Shown here: one piece after another, positions 15,383 to 24,057 of the stretch
Position numbering within the stretch: the first letter of the stretch is position 1
Layout of the letters: the number at the start of each line of letters is the position of its first letter
Assembly: GCA_945877125.1 (NCBI GenBank)
Contig: CAMCQT010000026.1
Coordinates: forward strand, 1 to 45,511
Length of the DNA: 45,511 nucleotides
From: Candidatus Brevifilum fermentans
GTDB taxonomy: Bacteria > Chloroflexota > Anaerolineae > Anaerolineales > Villigracilaceae
Reading direction: 5' to 3'
The notes under the pieces: generated by a model
Seen by the model: the letters and a program-made list of their open reading frames with translations, nothing else
The model's database searches: none
Told to the model about the DNA's origin: nothing
Program-made: the position numbers and the translations under genes

Positions 15383-16050
15383 GCATTTAACCAATCAGGT
15401 AATTGACGAAACAATTCGCGCATCACGGTCTTTGTCCGCTCGTGGAATAGTTCAATATTGCCGTAGGCTTCGCCCCCATCGCCGCCGACTAGATCGGAGA
15501 CAGCACGCAAAATCAAAACGCGGACATTGTTCTTTTGCGCCACCCAGGCGATTGCGCCGGATTCCCAATCTGCGGCAACGGCATGGTATTTTTCGATAAG
15601 CATGGGAATATCTTGCGCGATGATGTCGCGGTCGGCGGAGACGAGCAGTCCGCGTCGGGTAGGAAAAGGCAAATCGACCGGCAACCAGCTCAGGTCGAGG
15701 TCAGAGGCGTAATGTTCAATCGCCTCTGCGCCATCCCCCATCTGCTCGATGATGTCGTAAACCAGAGTCCGCTCCACGAGAATGATTGCCTCTTTGTCGA
15801 TGCGACCCACAAATCCGCCGCAGGTTCCCAAATTGACAAGCAGGTCTGGCTTGAAATGATCGATCACATATTGCGCCGTAGCTGCCGCGGAGATTTTCCC
15901 CCAGCCGCCGTGGAAGATTGTCAAAGGTCGAAGGTCAAAGGTCAGGTTGGCAAATTCGCCGTAGGGCGAATTTTGAATTTCAAGGTTTGGGTAGAGTTCC
16001 TTCACCACGCGCCATTCGGCATTTGCTGAAATGATGACAACGGCATTCAT
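15364..16050 (-). CDS. 5'-methylthioadenosine/S-adenosylhomocysteine nucleosidase-like protein
   Basis: A 228-residue member of the PNP/UDP phosphorylase family, which cleaves the glycosidic bond of nucleosides. The phosphate/ribose region shows NLGTCGGF, the purine-site region shows DWESGAIAW, and the catalytic region RAVSDLVGGDGGEA carries the Ser-Asp pair. The length and the DWESGA segment fit a MTA/SAH nucleosidase, but futalosine hydrolase or a similar enzyme is possible. Its ATG overlaps the cinA stop by four bases. The last residues (SDSHL) are encoded by the arm of the terminator hairpin, so the C terminus may have been remodelled by that palindrome. Confidence 0.8.
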   Translation of the reverse strand: MNAVVIISANAEWRVVKELYPNLEIQNSPYGEFANLTFDLRPLTIFHGGWGKISAAATAQYVIDHFKPDLLVNLGTCGGFVGRIDKEAIILVERTLVYDIIEQMGDGAEAIEHYASDLDLSWLPVDLPFPTRRGLLVSADRDIIAQDIPMLIEKYHAVAADWESGAIAWVAQKNNVRVLILRAVSDLVGGDGGEAYGNIELFHERTKTVMRELFRQLPDWLNASDSHL

Positions 16051-16532
16051 GCAAGTTTTCCTTCAAGATAATCAACTACAAATTGAAGTGCGGCTTCAGA
16101 TGAGCGATGTTTGTTGTACAAACGGTCGCCATCCCAGATAAAATGACGCGCCCACTCGCCTGTAGTGGTTGCCAGCCCAAACCAGGTGGTGCCGACTGGC
16201 TTGCCCGGCATACCGCCCGTGGGACCCGCAATGCCGCTGACCGATACGCCAATATCAGCATTGAATAATTTACGTGCGCCGCGCGCCATTTCACGCACAG
16301 ACTCTTCGCTTACTGCGCCATGCGCGTTGAGCGTATCCCACGAAACCCCAAGTATGCTGGCTTTGGCTTCATAAGAATAAGCCACAATACCGCCGGGGAA
16401 ATATTCCGACGAACCTGAAACATTCGTAATTCGATCTGAAACCAAACCGCCAGTACAGGATTCAGCGGCGGCAAGTGTTAATCTGCGCGCGTGCAAATAG
16501 TCGCGCAGTACTTCTTCAAGCAACATTGACAT
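16047..16532 (-). CDS. CinA C-terminal domain protein, NMN amidohydrolase (PncC-type)
   Basis: A 161-residue stand-alone CinA_C protein, which in other bacteria deamidates nicotinamide mononucleotide for NAD recycling. The family block AAAESCTGGLVSDRITNVSG (residues about 21-40) contains the catalytic Ser, followed by YSYEAKASILGV, GAVSEESVREMA and SVSGIAGPTGG. The N-terminal MoCF domain of full-length CinA is absent, as in PncC-only proteins. GAGGAGATTTCA precedes the ATG. It is divergent from the Ser/Thr kinase gene across 50 bases and is coupled to the downstream nucleosidase. Confidence 0.92.
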   Translation of the reverse strand: MSMLLEEVLRDYLHARRLTLAAAESCTGGLVSDRITNVSGSSEYFPGGIVAYSYEAKASILGVSWDTLNAHGAVSEESVREMARGARKLFNADIGVSVSGIAGPTGGMPGKPVGTTWFGLATTTGEWARHFIWDGDRLYNKHRSSEAALQFVVDYLEGKLA

Positions 16533-16570
16533 TGAAATCTCCTCACAATTCGTCGAATTATACTATCGGG

Positions 16571-16576
16571 TATAAT
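16571..16576 (+). promoter_or_regulatory. -10 box for a possible leaderless kinase transcript
   Basis: TATAAT ends exactly six bases before the ATG of the kinase gene (TATAATCCGAAAATG). No ribosome binding site fits in between. It also decides the start: longer frames upstream would begin inside cinA. Confidence 0.6.
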
Positions 16577-16582
16577 CCGAAA

Positions 16583-18619
16583 ATGTCAAATTGGAATGGA
16601 AAAACTTTAGGTCAAGTTAAGATCGGCGAATTTATTGCGCGCGGCGGCATGGCCGAAGTCTATCTCGGCGAGCACACCACGCTCAACCGCAAGGTAGCCG
16701 TCAAGATCATGCGTGAACATGTTGACGCTGACCCCGAGAACCATCGGCGCTTTGAACGCGAAGCGCGTGTCGTAGCCAGCCTGCGCCATCCCAATATCAT
16801 CCAGATATTTGATTACGAATTAATGGACGAGCGACCCTGTCTCATCATGGAATTTATACCCGGCGCATCGCTCGGAAGTTACTTAAAAGCCCTGCATAAA
16901 CGCGAAGAAAAACTACCGCACAACATGGTCGCGCGCGTCCTTTCTGCGGTTGCTTCGGCAATTGATTACGCACACAGTGAACAAATCATCCATCGTGATA
17001 TAAAACCCGCCAACGTATTATTGCGTTCCGCGAGCGGACCTGTCACCACCGACGAGCCTTTACCAGAAGATGTAGAGCCGATCCTGACTGACTTTGGGCT
17101 GGTTCGCCTGCTAGATTCATCCATCCAAACCTCAACAGGAACCGTCTCCGGTACGCCAGCTTACATGAGTCCCGAACAGGCACGCGGCGACAAAGTTACA
17201 CACAAAACCGACATTTATTCGCTCGGCGTGATGTTGTACGAAATGCTGGCAGGCGCGGTTCCCTTTGACGCTGAATCATCATTCGGCATCTTAATGAAGC
17301 ACTTGAACGATCCCCCGCCGCCCATCTTCGGCATCTCACCTGACCTGCAACTTATCATTGACCGTGCGCTTGCAAAAGACCCTGAAATTCGCTACGCCTC
17401 AGCAAAAGAAATGGCGGATGAATTCACGGCGGTATTCAACGGGGAAACTGTATCAATGGAAACCGCAAGGTTGGTGAATGCCGCCCAAAAACCTGCTGAA
17501 AAAACAAAACAAGCCCGCGCCTTCCCTTGGGCATGGGCGGGCGTCGGCGCAATTTTGGTTGTTGTGCTGGCTTTGGCTGCATTCTTTTATCAGTCTTCGC
17601 CAACAGCCAACAAAAATCAACCGGTTGGACGTGTTTCGTTTTTAGACTCTTACGACGTAATGGATAAGGCGACGATTTCTTTTTCCGCTCTCCCTGCGCC
17701 GAAGGCTGGTTCACATTACGAAGTTTGGCTGCTGGCCCAGGGCGGGGAAGTTCGGCGCAATATCGGTACAGTCAAAATTGACGAGGCAAACCAGGGACAA
17801 TTGGCATTTACCGATCCCGATCAGAAAAAGATACTATCGGCGTTTGATGCGGTTGAAGTCACACTTGAACCGGACAACGACCCAAAGCCAGACGAATCAT
17901 CGAATGAAATTGTGGCGTCCTCGGTATTTCCCCCGCTGGCTCTGGTTCATGTGCGACATGTTCTTATTTCATTTCAAACCGCGCCAGATGCAATTCCGCT
18001 CATTCAAGGATTATGGTTAACATCAGCGGCAATAGATACAAACGCAGGTCAATTGAATGCAGCCTTCCTAAATGGCGACGAAGAAACTGTGCGCCTAAAA
18101 ACCGAGCAGATCATTAACGAGATCGTGGGAAATGTCAACACAAGCCAGTATAAAGATTGGAATAATGACGGCAAAGTGAGCGATCCCAGCGACGGATTTG
18201 GCTTGCTCTTTAATGGAGAAGCGGGATATACCGATCAAGGTTATGTTGCGCAAACCATCTCTCACGCAAAATTCGCCGCGCAGGCCGCGGATGCAACCCA
18301 AAGCATAAAATTACACAGTGCCAACGTTGTGATCTGCGGCGAAAACATGACAGGCTGGTCTGAGCAATTACTTGAAAAGTCCCTGCAATTACAGGAAATG
18401 CCTTTCGGTCCAGAAATGAAACCGCTCGTTACAGAAATAACAACACTTGCAACCCAAATTATTTCTGGCGTAGACTCGAACGAAAATGGGATCATCGAAC
18501 CCATCGTCGGCGAAGGCGGAGCAGACACGGCTTACGAGCAAGCCTACTACCTGGCAGAAATGCCGATCCTGCTAGGAGCGCATCGCATCCCGCCGCCGGC
18601 GGCAACGCAAAGCAAATAA
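16583..18619 (+). CDS. Transmembrane Ser/Thr protein kinase with RskA-like outer domain
   Basis: A 678-residue Hanks-type kinase. Residues about 9-285 hold the kinase domain: the Gly loop IARGGMAEVYLG, Lys41 in VAVKIM, the catalytic HRDIKPANVLL (Asp139), DFG at 170-172 and GTPAYMSPEQA. One membrane helix follows near 314-337. The outer part begins with a region like the C-terminal domain of anti-sigma-K factors (SHYEVWLLAQGGEVRRNIG). Then comes a helical domain of unknown family with two EF-hand-like loops, DWNNDGKVSDPSDG (525-538) and DSNENGIIEP (631-640), which could bind calcium. No PASTA repeats are present. It likely senses an extracellular signal; the target is unknown. Confidence 0.93.
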   Translation: MSNWNGKTLGQVKIGEFIARGGMAEVYLGEHTTLNRKVAVKIMREHVDADPENHRRFEREARVVASLRHPNIIQIFDYELMDERPCLIMEFIPGASLGSYLKALHKREEKLPHNMVARVLSAVASAIDYAHSEQIIHRDIKPANVLLRSASGPVTTDEPLPEDVEPILTDFGLVRLLDSSIQTSTGTVSGTPAYMSPEQARGDKVTHKTDIYSLGVMLYEMLAGAVPFDAESSFGILMKHLNDPPPPIFGISPDLQLIIDRALAKDPEIRYASAKEMADEFTAVFNGETVSMETARLVNAAQKPAEKTKQARAFPWAWAGVGAILVVVLALAAFFYQSSPTANKNQPVGRVSFLDSYDVMDKATISFSALPAPKAGSHYEVWLLAQGGEVRRNIGTVKIDEANQGQLAFTDPDQKKILSAFDAVEVTLEPDNDPKPDESSNEIVASSVFPPLALVHVRHVLISFQTAPDAIPLIQGLWLTSAAIDTNAGQLNAAFLNGDEETVRLKTEQIINEIVGNVNTSQYKDWNNDGKVSDPSDGFGLLFNGEAGYTDQGYVAQTISHAKFAAQAADATQSIKLHSANVVICGENMTGWSEQLLEKSLQLQEMPFGPEMKPLVTEITTLATQIISGVDSNENGIIEPIVGEGGADTAYEQAYYLAEMPILLGAHRIPPPAATQSK

Positions 18620-18629
18620 ACTGGCAAAC

Positions 18630-18671
18630 AAATACGCCCCTTGAATTATTCACAATTCAAGGGGCGTATTT
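18630..18671. terminator. Bidirectional terminator between kinase and Yip1 genes
   Basis: A 17-bp stem made of AAATACGCCCCTTGAAT (18630-18646) and its complement (18655-18671), with an 8-base loop. It has A/T-rich flanks on both sides and lies between convergent genes. Confidence 0.9.
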
Positions 18672-18689
18672 TTATTTTTGAAGATTGAC

Positions 18690-19424
18690 CTACGGAGCAA
18701 ATTGCAGGCTCTGGTTAATCTCGCTGAACACATCTCCGATCATGGGACCCATGAGCATAAGTCCGCCGATCACGATACAGCCGCACACAATAAAGATCAC
18801 GAATCCGGGCAACAAAACGGAGCCGGCAGCCTGTCCCCAACCAAAACGGTTGACTGCCTTAACGGCTGTGATCTGCAAAAACAGGGAGTAGAAACCCAAG
18901 CCAAATCCAAATAAACCAGTGCAAATATTTAAATAAGGCACGGCATTAAATGGCACAAGCAGCATGGAAATCAGGGTAAACGGTACTGAAATAGCCGCAA
19001 TCGCGTAGACCAGTTTGTCATACGTGCCTGTTCCGCCAAAGAGTTTTGCGATCCACTGAACAATGGCAACCCCCAACGCAAAGAACAAAACGGAAAGAAT
19101 ACCCGCAACAGGCGATATGCAAATCGTAGCGAGCACAGAGCCGCCAGCTACAGCTCTCACGCCCTCAAAACCTGACTGCCCGCTCACCCCGGCTGCCGTC
19201 AAAGCCGCCTGCATAAGTCCAGTGACAATCATGGATAAAGTTGCGACAAGAAAAATCCAAATATAGGCAGTCTTTGGCAAGGCATCGGGATGTTCGGTGA
19301 TGTCAATGAAGGTCTGCTCTTTGGGCTGAGTAACAGCCTTGATCCAAACAGGAAGCCAGCCCGCTGAGCCTGGCACTCTATCGGATGAAGCGGGCGTAAT
19401 GGGCGTGTTATCAAATTGATTCAT
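18690..19424 (-). CDS. Yip1-domain membrane protein
   Basis: A 244-residue membrane protein of the Yip1 family. A cytoplasmic N-terminal segment of about 45 residues (VWIKAVTQPKEQTFIDI) is followed by about five hydrophobic helices. No enzymatic motif is visible, and the bacterial role of this family is not known. The ATG is preceded by AGGAG at suitable spacing. It is convergent with the kinase gene and divergent from uvrC. Confidence 0.8.
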   Translation of the reverse strand: MNQFDNTPITPASSDRVPGSAGWLPVWIKAVTQPKEQTFIDITEHPDALPKTAYIWIFLVATLSMIVTGLMQAALTAAGVSGQSGFEGVRAVAGGSVLATICISPVAGILSVLFFALGVAIVQWIAKLFGGTGTYDKLVYAIAAISVPFTLISMLLVPFNAVPYLNICTGLFGFGLGFYSLFLQITAVKAVNRFGWGQAAGSVLLPGFVIFIVCGCIVIGGLMLMGPMIGDVFSEINQSLQFAP

Positions 19425-19515
19425 GATACATTCTCCTTTTAAAATAGTATGCTTTTATTGTAAGTTCAAAACTAAAAAAGTCAAACGGGTAATTGGGGGC
19501 ATAAGGTTTCTAATT

Positions 19516-19521
19516 TATAAT
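19516..19521 (+). promoter_or_regulatory. -10 box for a near-leaderless uvrC transcript
   Basis: TATAAT within TAATTTATAAT, ending eight bases before the uvrC ATG at 19530. There is no Shine-Dalgarno. The surrounding AATTTATAAT is identical to the box before hypA. Confidence 0.55.
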
Positions 19522-19529
19522 TGCCGCCG

Positions 19530-21407
19530 ATGGATATCTCTGAGAAATTACAAGGCATCCTTGCCACATTGCCTGCCAAGCCAGGCTGTTACATTTACCG
19601 CAACGCCGAGGGGACAATTATTTACATCGGCAAAGCCATCAGCTTAAAGAACCGTGTGCGCTCATACTTCCACTCGGATTCAAGTCACGATGCGAAGACG
19701 CGCCGACTGGTGCGCGACATTGTGGATATCGAATGGATCGTGGTCGGCTCGGAACTGGAGGCGCTCATTCTTGAGATGAACTTAATCAAGAAGCACCGCC
19801 CCAAATATAATATCCGCCTCAAGGACGACAAACGTTATCCGTATATAAAAATTCATTGGAACGAGCCGTTCCCCAAAGTAACCGTCACGCGGCAGATGAC
19901 CGAAGACGGCTCGCGCTATTTTGGTCCGTACACCTCGGCCTGGGCGGTCTACCAAACTTTGGAAGCCCTGCGCCGCATGTTCCCCTACCTGACTTGTGAC
20001 CGCGAAATTACCGGACTCGACAAACGCGCCTGCCTCTACTTCGACATCAAGTTGTGTACTGCGCCATGTATCGGAGCGATCGATCAGGCAGGATACCGCC
20101 AAATGATCGCTGACCTGATGGAGTTCCTGAGCGGACATAGTGAAGAGATCGTGACGCGGCTCGAAACTGAGATGCAAAAAGCATCTGAAGAAATGCGCTT
20201 TGAAAAAGCCGCCGCAGTACGCGACCAATTGAAAGCCATCACCTCTGTCATCGAAAGGCAAAAGATTGTCTTTGCATCTGATTACAAGGACTCGGATGTT
20301 TTGGCAATGGCACGGACAGACGGCGAAGCCTGCGTGCAGATATTCTTCATCCGCGGCGGAAAGTTGATCGGGCGTGAATACTTTATTCTCGAAGGCACAG
20401 AAGATACAGACAATCAGGAAGTGATGACCGAGTTTGTCAAACAGTTCTACACCGAAGCCGCGAATATTCCAGAGCAAGTGATGATGCCGGAAGAAATACA
20501 AATAGAAGAAGCGAAGATCATCGGGCAGTGGCTCAAGTCGAAGCGCGGCGGACAGAAAGTGGAATTGTTCGTGCCGAAAGAGGGTCAGCCGCACGATCTG
20601 GTACAGATGGCGGCCGAGAACGCATCTGAAACTTTGCAGGCGCTCCGCACCCAATGGCAGGCAGATGCCCACAAGCAGGAGCAGGCACTCGGCGAGTTAC
20701 AGTCTGAGTTGAAATTATCTGCGCCGCCGAATCGCATTGAATGTTATGATGTCAGTCACACGCAAGGCGTGGCAACCGTGGGCGCGATGATCGTCTTTGA
20801 GCAAGGCACGCCCGCCAAAAATCTGTATCGAAAATTCAACATTGACAGCACCAGTATCGGCGCGCCCGATGATTTTGCCTCGATGGAGGAAATGCTCACA
20901 CGCAGATTCAAACGATGGAAAAGCTCACAGGAAGCCGCACCCAGCCCAGGGTCGAAGCCTGATGCGTCCTTTTCCTTCCTCCCCGATCTAATTATTATCG
21001 ACGGCGGAAAAGGTCAACTGGGGCGCGTGGTCAAAGTCCTCGAAGAATTTGACTTGTTCGGTAAAGTGCCGGTGGTTGGGCTTGCCAAACAGGAAGAGGA
21101 GATTTTCTTCCCGCACAATAGCCAGCCGCTGATTCTGCCGCGTCATTCGCAGGGACTGTACCTTGTGCAGAGGATTCGGGATGAGGCGCATCGCTATGGA
21201 ATTACGGCGCATCGCGCGCGCCGCTCGAAGCAGGGCATGGCGTCTCAGCTTGATTCAATCCCTGGCATTGGACCCACCCGCAGAAAAGCGCTCTTGAAAC
21301 ATTTCGGTTCTATGGATAAGATTAAAGAAGCCACCCTCGAAGAATTAGCCGCAGTCAAAGGCATGAACGGAAATGCGGCGGAAAGCATTAAGGCGCACCT
21401 GGAATGA
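19530..21407 (+). CDS. uvrC: UvrC, excinuclease ABC subunit C
   Basis: A 625-residue UvrC that makes the two incisions in nucleotide excision repair. The N-terminal GIY-YIG nuclease is visible as GCYIYRNAEGTIIYIGKA, the UVR/UvrB-binding motif lies near residue 205 (EEMRFEKAAAVRDQLKAI), and the RNase-H-like EndoV domain shows IECYDVSHTQG and DLIIIDGGKGQL. The C-terminal helix-hairpin-helix is IPGIGPTRRKALLKHFGS. The ATG at 19530 is chosen from the -10 position and the family start; an upstream TTG at 19521 is less likely. The stop overlaps the receiver gene by four bases. Confidence 0.97.
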   Translation: MDISEKLQGILATLPAKPGCYIYRNAEGTIIYIGKAISLKNRVRSYFHSDSSHDAKTRRLVRDIVDIEWIVVGSELEALILEMNLIKKHRPKYNIRLKDDKRYPYIKIHWNEPFPKVTVTRQMTEDGSRYFGPYTSAWAVYQTLEALRRMFPYLTCDREITGLDKRACLYFDIKLCTAPCIGAIDQAGYRQMIADLMEFLSGHSEEIVTRLETEMQKASEEMRFEKAAAVRDQLKAITSVIERQKIVFASDYKDSDVLAMARTDGEACVQIFFIRGGKLIGREYFILEGTEDTDNQEVMTEFVKQFYTEAANIPEQVMMPEEIQIEEAKIIGQWLKSKRGGQKVELFVPKEGQPHDLVQMAAENASETLQALRTQWQADAHKQEQALGELQSELKLSAPPNRIECYDVSHTQGVATVGAMIVFEQGTPAKNLYRKFNIDSTSIGAPDDFASMEEMLTRRFKRWKSSQEAAPSPGSKPDASFSFLPDLIIIDGGKGQLGRVVKVLEEFDLFGKVPVVGLAKQEEEIFFPHNSQPLILPRHSQGLYLVQRIRDEAHRYGITAHRARRSKQGMASQLDSIPGIGPTRRKALLKHFGSMDKIKEATLEELAAVKGMNGNAAESIKAHLE

Positions 21408-21787
21408 AAAATATTTGGATCGTGGACGACGATGAAGAAATGGGACGGGCAATTAGTTTGATGCTCAAATTGCTGGATTGCGAGACGAAGTATTTTTTTA
21501 ATCCGCGGGCGGCTGCGCAAGCTTTGCTTGCAGGCGGGCGACCCGATTTGATGATACTTGATATCAATATGCCGGAAGTTAGCGGGTTGGATATGCTGGA
21601 ATTTCTGCGCCGCCGTAAAGAGTGGAAAGACCTGCCTGTCGTTATGCTTTCCTCTGAAGCCGCGGATATAATGGTGGATAAAGCCATGGAGTTGGGTGCG
21701 GATGGATACGTGATGAAGCCTGTTACAATTGACGAACTTGAAAAGGTGATGTCTCAAGCCTTTTACAAACATATCATTATAAAATAA
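21404..21787 (+). CDS. Single-domain response regulator (receiver only)
   Basis: A 127-residue CheY-like receiver. The acidic pair is IVDDDEEMG, the phospho-acceptor Asp is in LMILDINMPEVSG, the conserved Ser is in VVMLSSEAAD, and Lys is in DGYVMKPVTIDEL. No output domain or partner histidine kinase is in the window. The ATG overlaps the uvrC stop by four bases, so it is translated with uvrC; the meaning of this link is unknown. Confidence 0.93.
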   Translation: MKNIWIVDDDEEMGRAISLMLKLLDCETKYFFNPRAAAQALLAGGRPDLMILDINMPEVSGLDMLEFLRRRKEWKDLPVVMLSSEAADIMVDKAMELGADGYVMKPVTIDELEKVMSQAFYKHIIIK

Positions 21788-21798
21788 GTGAGTGAAAC

Positions 21799-21939
21799 AT
21801 GACTGGAAAAATTTCGAAAACAAAAAAACAAACAAAGACCCCAGAGAACACCCAAAATAGAACGGCGCAAATCATGTTTGCAGTGTTTGCAATTATTTTG
21901 ATCCTTTCGATGGTGCTCTCGGCAGTTACAAATTATTAA
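21799..21939 (+). CDS. Small single-pass membrane protein
   Basis: A 46-residue ORF beginning MTGKISKTKKQTK, with a basic, polar N-terminal half and one hydrophobic helix (IMFAVFAIILILSMVLSAV) at the C terminus, giving the charge pattern of a cytoplasm-facing N terminus. It starts 11 bases after the receiver gene and has GTGAGTGA upstream, a weak ribosome binding site. Its codon use and position are consistent with a real gene in the uvrC operon. No family is recognised. Confidence 0.65.
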   Translation: MTGKISKTKKQTKTPENTQNRTAQIMFAVFAIILILSMVLSAVTNY

Positions 21940-21952
21940 GTACGTCTTGTCT

Positions 21953-21961
21953 TGGTATAAT
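21953..21961 (+). promoter_or_regulatory. Extended -10 promoter upstream of prfA
   Basis: TGGTATAAT fits the extended -10 form TGnTATAAT. It lies about 105 bases before the prfA ATG, leaving a leader with GCGGCATGGCATGATGCCGC, which can fold into a hairpin. No clear -35 is seen. Confidence 0.5.
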
Positions 21962-22068
21962 ATCGCCCGCGCGGCATGGCATGATGCCGCGTTTTCTTTC
22001 GCACATTCCATGAATGTGCTATTCTTTATTTCACAACTATTTTGCGAACCACCACAAATGGATAAGAT

Positions 22069-23142
22069 ATGCTCGACAAACTAAAAGCAATTGAAGAACG
22101 ATACGAACAACTGGGCGAAGAACTGCTTGATGTGACAATCAACTATCAGCGCGCCTCGGAGATCAACAAGGAGCGCGTTGACCTTGAGCCGATCTACGTA
22201 AAGGCACGTGAATACCGTCAGGCGATGAAAAGCCTGGACGAAGCCAAGGCAATGATCATCGCCGAAAATGATCCGGAATTGATCGCACTGGCAAAAGCAG
22301 ATGTGGATGATCTGAGTCCAAAGATCGAATCCCTCGAAAAAGAGATCAGGGGATTGCTTGTGCCGAAAGATCCGCGCGATGATAGGAACGTCATCTTTGA
22401 AATTCGCGCAGGCGCAGGCGGAGACGAAGCTGCCATTTTCGCCGCAGACTTATTCCGCATGTACACACGTTACGTGGAAGACAAACGCTGGAAGGTTGAA
22501 CTGATGTCTGAGAGTGCCATCGGCGTAGGCGGCTTTAAGGAAGTGATCTTTGAGGTCAAAGGCAAAGGCGCATATTCAAAGTTGAAATATGAATCGGGTG
22601 TGCATCGCGTACAACGCGTGCCGTCGACTGAATCACAGGGGCGAATCCACACCTCCACGGCAACCGTGACCGTGCTGGCAGAAGTGGACGATGTGGAAGT
22701 GGACATTCCCGAATCCGACCTCATCATCGAAGTCTATCGCTCCTCTGGCGCAGGCGGGCAAAACGTGCAGAAGAACTCCACCGCAGTGCGTTTACATCAC
22801 AAACCGACAGGCATGATCATCACCTGTCAGGATGAGCGCTCGCAGCTCCAAAATAAATTACGCGCCCTGAGCATCTTGCGCGCACGTTTGTATGAAATTG
22901 AAGAGGCGAAAGCGCGAGCAGAACTCGAAGCAGACCGCCGCTCACAGGTTGGGTCGGGGGATCGTTCGGAAAAGATCCGCACCTATAATTATCCGCAAAA
23001 CCGCGTGACCGACCACCGCATTGGATATTCAAGCTACAACCTACCCACAGTCATGGATGGCGCGATAGATCAATTCATTGACCAACTCTCCACACAAGAT
23101 GAATCAGAACGCCTAGCCTCGACGGGCACAGATAACGAATAA
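22069..23142 (+). CDS. prfA: Peptide chain release factor 1
   Basis: A 357-residue class I release factor for UAA and UAG. The catalytic GGQ is in RSSGAGGQNVQKNSTAVRL, and the codon-reading region is near VHRVQRVPSTESQGRIHTS, in which PST is the PxT tripeptide of RF1. It starts MLDKLKAIEERYEQL, as usual. It is followed after 29 bases by prmC, the methyltransferase that modifies the GGQ glutamine, and then by sua5, a widespread arrangement. Confidence 0.97.
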   Translation: MLDKLKAIEERYEQLGEELLDVTINYQRASEINKERVDLEPIYVKAREYRQAMKSLDEAKAMIIAENDPELIALAKADVDDLSPKIESLEKEIRGLLVPKDPRDDRNVIFEIRAGAGGDEAAIFAADLFRMYTRYVEDKRWKVELMSESAIGVGGFKEVIFEVKGKGAYSKLKYESGVHRVQRVPSTESQGRIHTSTATVTVLAEVDDVEVDIPESDLIIEVYRSSGAGGQNVQKNSTAVRLHHKPTGMIITCQDERSQLQNKLRALSILRARLYEIEEAKARAELEADRRSQVGSGDRSEKIRTYNYPQNRVTDHRIGYSSYNLPTVMDGAIDQFIDQLSTQDESERLASTGTDNE

Positions 23143-23171
23143 AATAATAGCCGCCACATACAACCTTTTCT

Positions 23172-24026
23172 ATGAAAATTCAAGACCTGCTAAAAACAGC
23201 AATCACCCGGCTTGAGCCGTTCAGTGATAATCCCCAACTTGACGCGCAGGTTTTGATGGCTCACATCATCAACAAACCGCGTGTCTGGGTTATGGCACAT
23301 TCTGAATATGCGATAAGAAAAGAAAAACAGGATCAGCTTGAAAATGCATTAATACGTATGGAAGCGGGTGAGCCGCTTCCATACGTATTGGGGAAATGGG
23401 AATTCTTCGGACTCGAATTTGACATCACAAAGGATGTGCTCATCCCGCGCCCTGAAACAGAAATGCTCATTGAAAAAGCAATCGCCTGGCTTAAAGATCA
23501 TCCCGAAAAAAGAAACATCACAGATATCGGTACAGGCTCAGGTGTAATTGCCGTCACACTTGCCATGCACATCCCCGATGCTCATATCCTTGCCACAGAT
23601 ATTTCCCCTGCCGCGCTTCAAATCGCAAAATACAATGCCGAAAAATTCAGCGTACAGCATCAAATAGACTTTGTGGAATGTGATCTGCTTCCACGGTCAA
23701 ACAGTCAACATTCAACATTTAACCTTATCTGTTCCAACCCGCCCTACATCCCCACCAGAACATTGCAGGAACTTCCCATCTTTGGGCACGAACCCACGCT
23801 TGCACTTGATGGCGGTGCAGACGGTCTTGAGATATACCGCCGCCTATACGAAATGACGCCCGAGTGGCTCGCTCCGCACGGAATGATGCTACTTGAGACC
23901 GAGGCGGTACTTGGCGTACAAGCTCTCAGTCTGGCGTATGACTCCTTCTCTGATGTCACTATCCATTTACATCAAGACCTTGCAGGACATGACCGTCTGC
24001 TGGAGATCTCCTTCAAGGATTTGTAA
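23172..24026 (+). CDS. prmC: PrmC, release-factor glutamine N5-methyltransferase
   Basis: A 284-residue class I methyltransferase. The SAM-binding glycine motif is ITDIGTGSGVIAVTLAM and the substrate-glutamine motif is NPPYIPT. The N-terminal helical domain includes PLPYVLGKWEFFGLEF, which is typical of PrmC. It acts on the GGQ of RF1 and RF2, so its position right after prfA fits. No clear Shine-Dalgarno is seen before the ATG. Confidence 0.96.
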   Translation: MKIQDLLKTAITRLEPFSDNPQLDAQVLMAHIINKPRVWVMAHSEYAIRKEKQDQLENALIRMEAGEPLPYVLGKWEFFGLEFDITKDVLIPRPETEMLIEKAIAWLKDHPEKRNITDIGTGSGVIAVTLAMHIPDAHILATDISPAALQIAKYNAEKFSVQHQIDFVECDLLPRSNSQHSTFNLICSNPPYIPTRTLQELPIFGHEPTLALDGGADGLEIYRRLYEMTPEWLAPHGMMLLETEAVLGVQALSLAYDSFSDVTIHLHQDLAGHDRLLEISFKDL

Positions 24027-24057
24027 GTAGAAATCTTCATCAAAGAAGTTACAAAAA

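Noticed and set aside
19782-20672. 296-codon minus-strand open frame opposite uvrC
   Set aside because: Shadow frame of uvrC; His/Leu/Phe-rich without any domain.
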